64,000 bases of DNA from an uncultured Veillonellaceae bacterium. Its GTDB lineage: Bacteria; Bacillota; Negativicutes; Veillonellales; Dialisteraceae. Positions 56,701-64,000 of this stretch are shown here, in pieces (positions within the stretch are counted from its first letter, which is position 1; the number at the start of each line of letters is the position of its first letter). The notes beneath the pieces are model-generated. The model was not told the origin of the DNA and did no database searches. It worked only from the letters and a program-made list of their open reading frames with translations. A program made the position numbers and the translations under genes. The DNA is taken from NCBI GenBank assembly GCA_927353735.1, contig CAKMIA010000006.1, forward strand, positions 16,084 to 80,083, read 5' to 3'.

Positions 56701-59309
56701 ACCATGGCTGACAGTTTCCCGGTCATTTCTGCACAGCTAACATTCAGTGCATAATAATTTAAATACAGAGGAACACGTTCCATCAGGAAATAAACCCGCT
56801 GTTTCAGAAGCTCCATCTCACTTCCCCAGAGGGTATTATTTTGCGGTACCACAAATCCGACTGTCCCTGCCTGCTGAAGCATGAGCTGAAGCTTTTCCGT
56901 AAACTTCATGCACTGTTCCATTGCAGCGGTAAAATTTTTAAGTGTGCTGATCAGTTCCGTCGGTCTTTTTTGTTTCAGAATATCAAAATCGGGAACCGTG
57001 GTATCCAGCTCTACCAGCCGCTGCCAGAATACCTGTATGCCCTTCAGCTTTTCAATAAAAGTAAGCCAGCTCCATACGAGCTGTATTTCTTCCTTTGAAC
57101 GGGGCGGACGGCCATCAAAATTGACGGCCTCTACTGACTGTACATATTTCCCATGAATCATCCGTGTCATAAAGGAAAACGTACCATCCTCACGAATGGC
57201 ATCGGCACTTTCCCGTAAAACAGCCAGGGCGTCCGGTCCATTGTAAAAAGCAGGATCTGCCGTGACGGAATGTTTCACCATATCCATACAATGCTGTTCA
57301 AAAAACTGAATAATGTCCCGGCATGCAGTTACGATATCACTCCAGTTTTTCTGATAGGCTTCACCTTTGGTTCCATCCAGTATGCACTGGAACATCCACT
57401 CTGACAGATTCGTAGTCTGCCGCATTTCACTGATGTCTTTTTTCAGCGTCTGCGCACTCGCTTCGTCTGCCATTTGCAAAATCACTTCATTACGGTCCGA
57501 AAGCAGACAATGCTTCTGGACATCACAAAGAATATGCTGCTTCAGCTGCTGTTCTAGCCCCTGCAGTTCCTGTTGTGCGGCCTTTCTGCGTTTCTGTAAT
57601 GCATCTACTTCATCCGGAGACAAAAAAGCCTCCAGATCCGGCAGGCGATCTATATTCCTTTCTTCCTGCTGAGAAATGATTCCGTTGCTCTGATACAGTT
57701 CTGTCAGTTCGCTTTCTGTCAGAGGAAATGCCGGTACCGCCTGAATATTTCCGGGAATATAATTGCATTCCTTCTCGTTTGTGCCTACAAAATCTGCCAT
57801 CTCAACGACAGAATATCCCTGTCCTTCATAGACTTTAGAGGCATACTGCTGATTCTTCTGTAAAAAAATATTCTCCCGCGTATGATTCAGTTCTTCCATA
57901 CACGACAGTCTTTGCGTCTGCACACTTCTGATTTTGCGCTGCAGCTCCGGCTCGGAATGCTCGGATACATATCTCATGATTCCCTGTACAGAAGCAATGG
58001 TATCCGAAGTTTCCCCTGTTACAGAGACACAAAGATCCCGAAGCGGTTCGATCATCTGCCCTTTCAGGACTTTCAGTGCCTTTCCCCGTTCACTAGTGAC
58101 CAGAATATTTTTTCCTTCTGACAGAAAATGCCCCAAGAGATTGGCAATGGTGTGCGTCTTGCCTGTTCCTGGCGGCCCCTGGACAACCACCACATCATTT
58201 TTAGCAATACTTTCTGCAATTTCCAGCTGCTGTTGATTGGCCGGTTTTGCCAGCAGGATATTCTGTCCTTCCCCGCAGGATCTTGCCAGACGAACGGATA
58301 AAGGCAGATTTTCCATTGTCAGACCGGTCTGATGCATTCCATTTCCCTGCCCAAGAAGCGCCCGGGTAAACGGATTGACGGTAATCTGATTTCCAATAAT
58401 TCCTTCTTTTAGTTTTTCTACCATTTTCCCGACTTTTCTGCTGCGCTTTCTCACCAGAAAAACCGGAGTCATGCTGATCAGTACATCATCATATTCTCCA
58501 AAGGGTTCTTCCTTTTCCGTTACATGCCCGTCATTCACCAGACGATGAAGAAGAATCTTCAATTTTTCTTCTAACGGCTTGGTATCCAATATAAAATCAT
58601 CAGAGAAATCCAGATCCTTTATATCCTCCCCATTCACATGGTACAGTTTCGGGAAAATATCCTGTTCCAGCTCTGTTTTATGTTCCGTTGTACAAATCGT
58701 TATTGTATCTCGATGGGAATCAAAATCAATTCTCAGCCGCTGAACCACCAGCGGATAATGAATAACGGCATTGTTCTTTTGCCGAATAATACCATTGCCC
58801 ACTACAAATTCGTAAGTCTCACTATTGCGGCTTAAAGAAAGACGCATATCCCGGAGAAGAAAGAAAAATTTTCGAACTTTATCCTTTTTTCTCTGCTTCT
58901 GCGCCCACTGTTTCCACTCTGTTTCCCACTGATGATACAGCTGCACACGTTTTTTATCCGCATCAAAGGAAATAGCGCCCACCGAGCTTATATGATGTAT
59001 ATCCGTTTCAAACCGGTCAGGATTCCCTTCAATCCACTGCTGCAGTGTTTCCGGGACCTTTGGTGCACGATCCAGCACGGGACAGGAAACCGACAGTAAC
59101 CGCTTCGTTTCTCCGCCATTGTCCTCTATGATTTCCTGCCGGTTTCCATAATAAAACTGTACATAATCTTCAAAAACGGGGATTTCCGTTTCATAAAAAC
59201 GCTGGATACAGTCTTCAATCCGTAAAATTTGTTTAGTTTTCAGATTTTCAAATGCCTTCACGAAATTCAGAAGTGCAATATAGTTCTTTTTCATTTCCGG
59301 ATGATTCAT
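53739..59309 (-). CDS. Giant SF1 (UPF1-like) helicase fused to a Vsr/MTES_1575-type nuclease
   Basis: 1856 aa. An uncharacterised N-terminal ~350 residues precede Walker A GPPGTGKTHT (~376). A long helical insertion (~400-1070) follows, then the Walker B box IIIVDESSQSDL (~1085), the GDDKQVSP motif III and motif VI YNVAVSRARDQLW (~1321). Next is a restriction-like nuclease (~1373-1475) with SPFEKEVCQYLQKEG, RIDIVV and VAVECDGARYH (D and E-C-D ligands). After a charged linker come two copies of a ~67-residue barrel-like repeat (~1635 and ~1780), each with KTYYEV-x-PGL. The ATG at 59309 has GGGAG 10 nt upstream; the earlier ATG at 59360 lies before the -10. The gene is visibly AT-richer than its neighbours, which suggests transfer. 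Helicase-Vsr fusions are known among antiphage candidates; the role here is inferred. Confidence 0.88.
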   Translation of the reverse strand: MNHPEMKKNYIALLNFVKAFENLKTKQILRIEDCIQRFYETEIPVFEDYVQFYYGNRQEIIEDNGGETKRLLSVSCPVLDRAPKVPETLQQWIEGNPDRFETDIHHISSVGAISFDADKKRVQLYHQWETEWKQWAQKQRKKDKVRKFFFLLRDMRLSLSRNSETYEFVVGNGIIRQKNNAVIHYPLVVQRLRIDFDSHRDTITICTTEHKTELEQDIFPKLYHVNGEDIKDLDFSDDFILDTKPLEEKLKILLHRLVNDGHVTEKEEPFGEYDDVLISMTPVFLVRKRSRKVGKMVEKLKEGIIGNQITVNPFTRALLGQGNGMHQTGLTMENLPLSVRLARSCGEGQNILLAKPANQQQLEIAESIAKNDVVVVQGPPGTGKTHTIANLLGHFLSEGKNILVTSERGKALKVLKGQMIEPLRDLCVSVTGETSDTIASVQGIMRYVSEHSEPELQRKIRSVQTQRLSCMEELNHTRENIFLQKNQQYASKVYEGQGYSVVEMADFVGTNEKECNYIPGNIQAVPAFPLTESELTELYQSNGIISQQEERNIDRLPDLEAFLSPDEVDALQKRRKAAQQELQGLEQQLKQHILCDVQKHCLLSDRNEVILQMADEASAQTLKKDISEMRQTTNLSEWMFQCILDGTKGEAYQKNWSDIVTACRDIIQFFEQHCMDMVKHSVTADPAFYNGPDALAVLRESADAIREDGTFSFMTRMIHGKYVQSVEAVNFDGRPPRSKEEIQLVWSWLTFIEKLKGIQVFWQRLVELDTTVPDFDILKQKRPTELISTLKNFTAAMEQCMKFTEKLQLMLQQAGTVGFVVPQNNTLWGSEMELLKQRVYFLMERVPLYLNYYALNVSCAEMTGKLSAMVQQADSYDSGLAAVKKWKQAIRSLISNEEASAIETYRQACHEIHEISEKRYLLNQRHNLLKKLKEVAPGWAAAIEERTGNFGASIPQQNIREAWKWKVFDHWIQDINAVPVNELQKKEEELSSQLRKYTGELCEYKAWLHVSQTIHDNNELQRALQTWQVNIKRLGKGTGKYADTYRKQARESMKECQKAIPVWIMPFASTFEMFDPSQNHFDIIIVDESSQSDLTALVTLGLADKVIIVGDDKQVSPSSIGIQEQDVERLKDQCLPDGFPIAGLLNAQVSLYDLAAGISVPIMLLEHFRCVPDIIGYSNNLSYDHRIKPLRPANDTNLHPAVIPFRVSGGKRSGTTNAKEARSVASLVKACCEDPAYKGKSIGVISLLSGGQADLIEKEISSLLSLKEIEERQILCGEAAQFQGDERDVIFLSMVDSAEDKEGALSYRSPENKVYQQRYNVAVSRARDQLWIVHSLDKDNDLKRGADGYDIRRGLLEYAENPAAYNEEEKIEHFSESPFEKEVCQYLQKEGFRFEQQWKAGAYRIDIVVSYGDNRVAVECDGARYHSSAEKVQEDMERQTILERLGWRFIRIRGTEFYRDKAGTMRAVFHRLEELGIEREGYGKAAEAVSDTLIQSIETRAMRIVQKSDAETISELVSRQPSGSGKNTRAGRKRTVRLSVTVKENKKNDNHTDKPLTLRTDAPGTYESGKKKPSASYAAEPPAKTYGRTAVHQETEKEGQNREEVINASRKLAKRYTRRSAVGNGCDFWSTEDRSHAIIIDRKAKTYYEVQPGLKLLKSFPAQKAVIGTIKSTNRADIVVQFPQGTFFFEFPKDLLNRKVIFNGLQNREFGKAVSSDMLALMDSDVTVELSSEMKNGISVAVKNSKKAEQKFLPKEYTKSVRLGRSYVLRISRLPEQSVIVDTANKTYYEVKPGLRLAKYFGGIGTITQIDEKKMTLEFSSGIQTFTFPEALEEGKLSFRIMDNRMQRKPLPDGSF

Positions 59310-59346
59310 ATGCGCCAGGCTCCCTATCCTTAGATTTATAAGTTTT

Positions 59347-59375
59347 ATTATAGCATACATCCGTATACTGCTAAA
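59347..59375 (-). promoter_or_regulatory. Promoter of the helicase-nuclease gene
   Basis: TTTAGC (59370-59375), 17 bp, TATAAT (59347-59352) on the minus strand, about 40 bp before the chosen ATG. Confidence 0.7.
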
Positions 59376-59429
59376 TTCTTTACTGTCCTAAAAATAAATC
59401 ATTCTCTTCCCTCATGATTCATTTCCCAT

Positions 59430-59435
59430 TACAAT
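59430..59435 (+). promoter_or_regulatory. -10 element of the tautomerase gene
   Basis: TACAAT, 23 bp before the start; the -35 (TTCCCT) is weak. Confidence 0.4.
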
Positions 59436-59458
59436 AAAACAAAAGAAAGGAGATTCCC

Positions 59459-59665
59459 ATGCCGTACGTCAATATTAAAATCACGAAGGAAGGCCAGGTC
59501 ACGCCGGAGCAGAAGCGCCGGCTCATCGAGGGGGCGACGAATCTGCTCCATGATGTGCTGGGCAAGAATAAGGCCACTACGGTGGTGACCATCGATGAAG
59601 TGGACACGGACAACTGGGGCATCGGCGGCGTGCCGATCACGGAGATCCGGAAGCAGCAGAAATAA
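59459..59665 (+). CDS. 4-oxalocrotonate tautomerase family protein
   Basis: 68 aa, typical of the family. After Met removal Pro1 is the catalytic base (MPYVNIKITKEG). The pattern TPEQKRRLIEGATNLLHDVLGKN and VVTIDEVDTDNWGIGG is standard. Members convert small keto/enol acids, but the natural substrate of such stand-alone copies is usually unknown. AAAGGAG lies 6-7 nt upstream. It is monocistronic. Confidence 0.92.
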   Translation: MPYVNIKITKEGQVTPEQKRRLIEGATNLLHDVLGKNKATTVVTIDEVDTDNWGIGGVPITEIRKQQK

Positions 59666-59697
59666 AACGGCTCCCCACACATGGCGGATCTGTCCAC

Positions 59698-59732
59698 GAA
59701 AAAAGGCTCCCTCACGGGGAGTCCTTTTTATT
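59698..59732. terminator. Bidirectional terminator between the tautomerase and fur genes
   Basis: AAAAAGG-CTCCC and GGGAGTCCTTTTT (one bulge), T-runs on both strands between convergent genes. Confidence 0.9.
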
Positions 59733-59736
59733 TGTT

Positions 59737-60222
59737 CTATTTCTTTTTCCCGCTGCGGCGCTCCGGGGCGGCTGATTTTTCCGCCTCTGCGGCCTGACAG
59801 TCCGGGCAGCAGCCGTACCATTCCAGATTGTGGCCGGTGATGGTGAAGCGTGTCTTTTCGGACAATTCCTTTTCAAAGCTCTCGAGGGGACAGTGGTCGA
59901 TCTCGATCACCCGGTGGCATTTCAGACAGATGAGGCGGTGGCAGTGCCCCGCCGCTTTCAGGGAGAAGCCGTATTTCCGCAGGTCCGGCAGGTAGTGCTT
60001 CTCCGCCAGCCCCCGTTCGGTAAAGAGCTCCAAAATACGGTACAGCGTGGAGAAATCGGGCTTCTTCCCCTCCTCCACGAGGGCCCGGCTGATGTCCTCC
60101 GCGGTAAGCACGCCGCCGCACTGCCGGAGCAGGCGCAGCACCTCCCGGCGGGTGCGGGTATTTTTCAGACCGTGCCGGTGAAGCAGGTCCTCACAGAGCT
60201 TCATGTCTTCCGTTTCCGTCAT
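59737..60222 (-). CDS. Fur-family metal regulator, probably the zinc regulator Zur
   Basis: 161 aa. A winged helix (~10-80, NTRTRREVLRLLRQCGGVLTA, then DFSTLYRILELF) and a dimer domain with GHCHRLICLKCHRVIEIDHCP and CCPDC, which hold the regulatory and structural zinc sites. Its place directly after znuB (10-bp gap) and near a palindrome in the znuA-znuC intergenic region makes Zur the best reading; Fur or PerR identity is less likely but not excluded by sequence alone. The ATG at 60222 has AAGGAGG 5 nt upstream. Confidence 0.9.
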   Translation of the reverse strand: MTETEDMKLCEDLLHRHGLKNTRTRREVLRLLRQCGGVLTAEDISRALVEEGKKPDFSTLYRILELFTERGLAEKHYLPDLRKYGFSLKAAGHCHRLICLKCHRVIEIDHCPLESFEKELSEKTRFTITGHNLEWYGCCPDCQAAEAEKSAAPERRSGKKK

Positions 60223-60232
60223 GGCGGCCTCC

Positions 60233-61036
60233 TTACGAACGGCGAGCCGGAACGAGGCTGCGCCCGGCAATGACCGCCAGCAGGACCGCCACGGATACGA
60301 GGGCCGTCACGCCCCCCGGCGCCGCGTCGATCCAGTAGGACAGGAACAGGCCCCCCATGAGGTCGAGGAAGCTGAACAGCACGGACAATTCCATGGTGCG
60401 CCGGAATCCCTTCTGGAGCTGCAGGGCCGTCGCCACGGGCAGCGCGATGAGGGAGCTGATGACGAGGATGCCCACGATGCGAATGGACACGGAAATGGTG
60501 GCCGCCACGAGCACCGCAAAGGCATAGTTGATGAGGCGGTACCGCACGCCGGCGATCTTCGCGCCGTCCTCATCGAAGGTGAGCAGCACCAGCTGCGGAT
60601 AGAGCCGGACGATCATGGCGAGGGACACCACGCTCAGGAAGAGCACGGACCACACGTCCTGCCGGGTCACGGTGAGGATGCTCCCGAAGAGGAAGGATTC
60701 CACATTGGCATGAACCACGCCGGAGCTGATGATGGTGATGGCGATGCCCACGGACAGGGACAGGATGATCACCAGAATGAGCTCTGCATACTGGCGGAAC
60801 CGCTGCCGCAGCGCCTCAATGAGCAGGCCGAAAAAGGAAGTGAGCCCGAAGGCGCTGAGAATGGGATTCAGGTCCAGCAGCAGCCCCAGAGCCACACCGG
60901 CCAGCGACGCATGGGCCAGTGAATCGCCGATCATGGAGTAGCGCCGGAGCACGAGAAACATCCCGATAAGGGGGCACACCAGAGAAATGAGAATGGCCAC
61001 GATAAAGGCATTCTGCATGAAAGCGTATTCAAACAT
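60233..61036 (-). CDS. znuB: Zinc/manganese ABC transporter permease
   Basis: 267 aa with about eight membrane segments (FIVAILISLVCPLIGMFLVL and others). The ABC-3 permease motif is near SLAHASLAGVALGLLL. It pairs with the ATPase just upstream (8-bp overlap) and with the lipoprotein encoded divergently. The ATG at 61036 has GGGAGGG 6 nt upstream. Zinc is the likely ion given the Fur-type neighbour and binding-protein ligands. Confidence 0.92.
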   Translation of the reverse strand: MFEYAFMQNAFIVAILISLVCPLIGMFLVLRRYSMIGDSLAHASLAGVALGLLLDLNPILSAFGLTSFFGLLIEALRQRFRQYAELILVIILSLSVGIAITIISSGVVHANVESFLFGSILTVTRQDVWSVLFLSVVSLAMIVRLYPQLVLLTFDEDGAKIAGVRYRLINYAFAVLVAATISVSIRIVGILVISSLIALPVATALQLQKGFRRTMELSVLFSFLDLMGGLFLSYWIDAAPGGVTALVSVAVLLAVIAGRSLVPARRS

Positions 61037-61703
61037 GGCTGTCCCTCCCCATATTTTCCGACAGATATTCCTGAATGTATTCCTCGGGAGAGCAGAAGTG
61101 GCCGTGACCATTGACCACATGGAACATTTTCGTGGAATTTTTCACCGCAAATTTCAGGTTGTGCTCCACGGTGAGGATGGTGACGCCCTGCTCCTGATTG
61201 AGCGATCTCATGAAAGGATACAGCTCCAGCTGGCTTTTCACGTCGATGCCGGTGGAGGGCTCGTCGAAAATAAGAAGGTCCGGCTCGCCCATAAGAGCCC
61301 GCGCGATGAGCACCTTCTGGCACTGCCCGCCGGACAGGCTCCCCATGAGCTGGTCCCGGAGGTCGTACACGTCCATCTGCTCCAGCGAGCGGCGGATCAC
61401 GTCCCGGTCCTTCAGGCCGAGGACTCTCCGCTGGCAGTTCATCACCTCCTGCACGGTGATAGGAAACTGCCGGTTCAGCGTGTCGAAGCGCTGGGGCACA
61501 TAGGCGCAGTGCCGGAATGTATTGGTGATGGTGCCGCTGTTTGGCTGGAGAAGCCCTAATATGAGGCGCACGAGAGTGCTCTTGCCGCTGCCGTTCTCCC
61601 CCACGATGGAAATATAGTTGCCGCGGGCCACGTCCATGGAAACGTCCTGCAGCAGATACGGTCCGTTCTCATAGCGGAAGGACACGTGTTGTAATGAAAG
61701 CAT
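61029..61703 (-). CDS. znuC: Zinc/manganese ABC transporter ATP-binding protein
   Basis: 224 aa. Walker A GENGSGKST (~40), Q-loop AYVPQRFDTLNRQFP, signature LSGGQCQKVLIARAL and Walker B LLIFDEPSTGID. The start at 61703 (MLSLQHVSFRYENG) is chosen because CAGGGA lies 5-6 nt upstream; an ATG five codons earlier has poor spacing. It leads znuC-znuB-fur. Confidence 0.93.
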   Translation of the reverse strand: MLSLQHVSFRYENGPYLLQDVSMDVARGNYISIVGENGSGKSTLVRLILGLLQPNSGTITNTFRHCAYVPQRFDTLNRQFPITVQEVMNCQRRVLGLKDRDVIRRSLEQMDVYDLRDQLMGSLSGGQCQKVLIARALMGEPDLLIFDEPSTGIDVKSQLELYPFMRSLNQEQGVTILTVEHNLKFAVKNSTKMFHVVNGHGHFCSPEEYIQEYLSENMGRDSHV

Positions 61704-61735
61704 ACTGATCCCTGCCATTTCTTCAAGATGGGTCC

Positions 61736-61808
61736 ATTATATCGCTGATGTCTATGTAAATGCAAATGACTTGCATTTATTGACAAGACCGGTCCCCCGA
61801 TTTATACT
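61736..61808. promoter_or_regulatory. Divergent znuC/znuA promoters around a perfect palindrome (probable Zur box)
   Basis: TAAATGCAA-ATGAC-TTGCATTTA (61757-61779) is a perfect 9-bp inverted repeat. Rightward, TTGACA (61780-61785), 17 bp, TATACT (61803-61808) drives znuA. Leftward, TTGCAT inside the palindrome, 18 bp, TATAAT (61736-61741) drives znuC-znuB-fur. A repressor on the palindrome would close both promoters at once. Confidence 0.85.
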
Positions 61809-61862
61809 GACTCCAGCATATTTCCAATGAACAGATAGAAATGATCCGACAGGAGGACCTCT

Positions 61863-62756
61863 ATGAAACTATGGCGCATCGCCCTTGCGTGCGTGCTTTG
61901 CACGGCGGCACTGCTCACCGGCTGCGGCTCGTCCGCCCCGGAGTCACAGCCCCCTGCGGGAAAAATTCCCGTGGTGGCTTCTTTTGATGCCATGAAGGAA
62001 TTTACCGAAGCGGTCGGCGGCGACCGGGTGGCGGTGACCACGCTGATCCCGGCCGGCACGGAGCCCCACGATTTCCAGCCCACGCCGCACAATCTGAAAT
62101 CGCTGCTCCACGCCCGCCTTTTCATCTGCAACGGACTCGGCATGGAGCCCTGGGCCGATGAGGTGACCGCCGCCGTGGGCAATGAATCGCTCATCACCGT
62201 GGACGCCTCCCGCGGCGTGGACGCCATCCCCGCGGACAGCCGCCGGGAACGGTTCGATCCGCACTGCTGGCTCAGTCTGGAAGCGGCGCAGACGGAGGTG
62301 CAGAATATCGCCGACGCGCTGGCCGGAGCCGATCCGGACCACGCTGACTATTATCAGAAGAATGCCGCCGCCTACAAGGAGGAGCTCCGATCCCTTCTCG
62401 AGGAATACCGGGCGAAATTCCAGTCCGTACCGGGCCGGCATTTTGTGACGGGCCATGCGGCCTTCGCCTATCTCTGCCGCGACTACGGCCTCATTCAGGA
62501 CAGTGTGGCCCCCGTCTTTGCCGGCGGCGAACCGGGGCCGCAGCAGCTGGCCCGTCTGGCCGATCTGTGCCGTGAGTACGGCGTGAAAACGATCTTCGTG
62601 GAAGAAATGGTCAGCCCCCGCGTGTCGGAAACGCTTGCCCGCGAGGTGGGCGCCGATGCGGAGACCATCTACACCATGGAAAGCGCCGAGGAAGGCGCGT
62701 CCTACACGGACCGGATGCGGGACAATCTGGAAAAGATCTACCGCAGCCTGCAATAG
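61863..62756 (+). CDS. znuA: Zinc-binding lipoprotein of the ZnuABC transporter
   Basis: 297 aa. A lipobox (AALLTGC, Cys21) anchors it in a membrane. Metal ligands are the His residues in EPHDFQPTPHN, FDPHCWLS and GHAAFAYLCRDYG and an acidic residue near the C-terminus. It lacks the long His-rich loop of many zinc ZnuAs. AGGAGG lies 5-6 nt before the ATG. Manganese cannot be ruled out, but the Fur-type gene with the operator favours zinc. Confidence 0.93.
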   Translation: MKLWRIALACVLCTAALLTGCGSSAPESQPPAGKIPVVASFDAMKEFTEAVGGDRVAVTTLIPAGTEPHDFQPTPHNLKSLLHARLFICNGLGMEPWADEVTAAVGNESLITVDASRGVDAIPADSRRERFDPHCWLSLEAAQTEVQNIADALAGADPDHADYYQKNAAAYKEELRSLLEEYRAKFQSVPGRHFVTGHAAFAYLCRDYGLIQDSVAPVFAGGEPGPQQLARLADLCREYGVKTIFVEEMVSPRVSETLAREVGADAETIYTMESAEEGASYTDRMRDNLEKIYRSLQ

Positions 62757-62770
62757 CACAATTTCCCATC

Positions 62771-62808
62771 AAAAAAGCCATCCCCATACAGAGGATGGTC
62801 TTTTTTTT
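62771..62808 (+). terminator. Terminator of znuA
   Basis: AAGCCATCC and GGATGGTCTT around a short loop, then TTTTTTTT. Confidence 0.9.
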
Positions 62809-62824
62809 CGCCATACAGGCCATT

Positions 62825-63682
62825 TCACAGCAGCATGGCCAGCGTGCCTGCGGCGATGAGCACCAGTCCCGTGCCGGAACGGGCCGTCAGCTTTTCGCCG
62901 AACACCAGATAGGAAAAGACAACCGTCACGAGAATGCTCATTTTATCGATGGGCACCACGGCGCTGGCGGGCCCCTCCTGCAGCGCCCGGTAATAGCACA
63001 GTCACGCCGTGCCCGTCGCCAGGGCAGACAGGAAAAGGTAGAACAGCTCCTTTCCGGAGGATCGGCGGAGCAGACGGCGCTTGCCGGTGATGCCCACCAT
63101 GCCCCAGGCCATGACGAGCACCGCCACCGTGCGGATGGCCGTGCCCAGCGTGGAATCCACACCGGTGATGCCGATTTTCCCGAGGATGGCTGTCAGGCTG
63201 GCAAATACGGCGGAACCGATGGCATAAAGAATCCATCCCCGGCTCCCGGTGCCGCTGCTGTCCTTCTTCTTCTCAATCATGAGGAACGTCCCCACACCGA
63301 TGAGCACCACCCCGGCGCCCTTCAGGGCATCCACAGGCTCTCCCAGCAGCAGAAAGGCCAAGAGGATCGTGAGGACCACACTGGATTTATCGATGGGCTC
63401 CACCTGATTCACCGGCCCGAGCTGGAGCGCCTTGAAATGGCACAGCCACGAAGCACCGGTGGCACAGCCGGAAAGAATCAGAAAGAGCAGCGTTTCCCCG
63501 CTGATGGACCAGATCTCCTGTCCGGAGCCTACCACAAGGACCGCCAGCCAGGAATAGGCCACCACCATGGTGGTGCGGACTGCCGTCGCCACGGTGGAAT
63601 CCATGGTGCGCAGGCTGCACTTGGCCAGAATGGATACCACGCCGGAAAAGAAGAGCGACCCCAGTGCAAATATCAGCCACAT
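62825..63682 (-). pseudogene. DMT-family (EamA) transporter broken by one in-frame stop
   Basis: A complete ten-helix EamA pair would span 285 codons. The first half is intact (MWLIFALGSLFFSGVVSILA, then ATGASWLCHFKALQLGP). The second half matches it (ATGTA, stop, LCYYRALQEGP, then VVPIDKMSILVTVV) but has TGA at 63002-63004 where the first half has Trp (SWLC). One change, TGG to TGA, explains it. The frame continues cleanly to 62825. GAGG lies 5-6 nt before the ATG. A read error is the main alternative. Confidence 0.82.
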
Positions 63683-63917
63683 ATCTACCTCACATATGCA
63701 AAATCAGAAATATAAGGATGCCTCTATGATACCGCGCTCCCATAAGCCCGGGCTCACAAAAGATGAAACACCGCATAAACTTCCTGCCTATCCCCCGCGG
63801 AATCAATTGCGGGAAACGCCCCTCTTATACAAAAGCCATTCCTGCAATTGACTCTCTGTTCTCATACAGGAGTCTCCCGCTCCGCCGTCCTTCCCTCCCG
63901 TACAGACACAACGAAAA

Positions 63918-63945
63918 AGGACACACATTTCTGTGTGTCCCTTTC
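63918..63945 (-). terminator. Terminator after the 5S rRNA gene
   Basis: GGACACACA and TGTGTGTCC around a 4-nt loop, T-rich on the minus strand; it follows the 5S rRNA 3' end. The 235 bp between it and the DMT gene hold no gene I can support. Confidence 0.85.
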
Positions 63946-63953
63946 CCTTCTTT

Positions 63954-64000
63954 ATCAGCAGCTTCCTATCCTCCCAGGCCGCTTCCAGCCAAGTACTTTC
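63954..64000 (-). rRNA. rrf: 5S rRNA, 3' end only
   Basis: On the minus strand the last ~47 nt read as the 3' part of 5S rRNA: GTACTTGGCTGGAAGCGGCC, then TGGGAGGATAGGAAGCTGCT. This matches the usual loop-E/helix IV-V end of Negativicutes 5S rRNA. The rest of the gene and probably an rrn operon lie to the right of the window. Confidence 0.88.

Noticed and set aside
59310..59360. An upstream ATG for the helicase-nuclease at 59360
   Set aside because: TATAAT lies downstream of it, so it would not be in the transcript; the ATG at 59309 has a ribosome site.
63002..63004. TGA as selenocysteine in the DMT transporter
   Set aside because: The internal repeat shows Trp at this site, no selenoprotein family is involved and no SECIS-like stem was seen; a plain nonsense change is simpler.

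Overview
The window reads as chromosomal DNA of a GC-rich Negativicutes bacterium (a Bacillota lineage with an outer membrane), most likely a Dialister- or Megasphaera-like member of the Veillonellaceae. The gene set is Firmicute: GatCAB, Mini-III, TrmFO, HslVU, an ECF S component, a T-box before cysS, and TTGACA/TATAAT promoters, often with an extended -10. A 1439-aa autotransporter with a C-terminal outer-membrane barrel needs a diderm envelope. The species is inferred, not proven.

Layout. 1-6.5 kb: uvrB-uvrA-uvrC excision-repair operon, with uvrC cut by the window edge. 6.7-11.1 kb: the autotransporter, flanked by copies of a short dispersed repeat and a geneless stretch. 12-18.1 kb: gatC-gatA-gatB plus a small membrane protein, and mrnC-cysS behind a cysteine T-box and a further structured leader. 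18.1-26.7 kb: sirtuin, HD-domain protein, DUF1858 protein, ECF S component with a structured leader, a polytopic membrane protein, a DEAD-box helicase, two tandem DUF805 proteins and an M20 amidohydrolase. 26.7-39.9 kb: birA, hslVU, trmFO-topA-dprA, an exported esterase, an MFS transporter, and yraN-tag-comM on the other strand. This is a rearranged version of the yraN-comM-dprA-topA-trmFO-hslVU block of Firmicutes. 39.9-50.2 kb: an iron-sulfur flavoprotein, an Mrr-type restriction enzyme, and a long operon miaB-mutS-mutL-methyltransferase-miaA-hfq-crcB-ACT protein. 50.3-53.7 kb: two paralogous exported proteins, a MATE pump and a CBS-ACT protein. 53.7-59.4 kb: one AT-rich 1856-aa helicase-nuclease, clearly unlike its neighbours. 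59.4-62.8 kb: a small tautomerase and a zinc-uptake locus (znuC-znuB-fur divergent from znuA across a perfect palindrome). 62.8-64 kb: a DMT transporter broken by one stop codon, and the 3' end of a 5S rRNA gene entering from the right.

How it fits together. Most of the window is housekeeping: DNA repair and recombination (uvrABC, mutSL, tag, dprA, comM, topA), tRNA charging and modification (gatCAB, cysS, trmFO, miaA, miaB), proteolysis (hslVU) and metal control (znuABC-fur). Accessory signals are concentrated in four places: the autotransporter with its repeat-rich flanks, the cysS leader, the Mrr gene, and the large helicase-nuclease, which is the best candidate for a transferred defence or DNA-processing gene.
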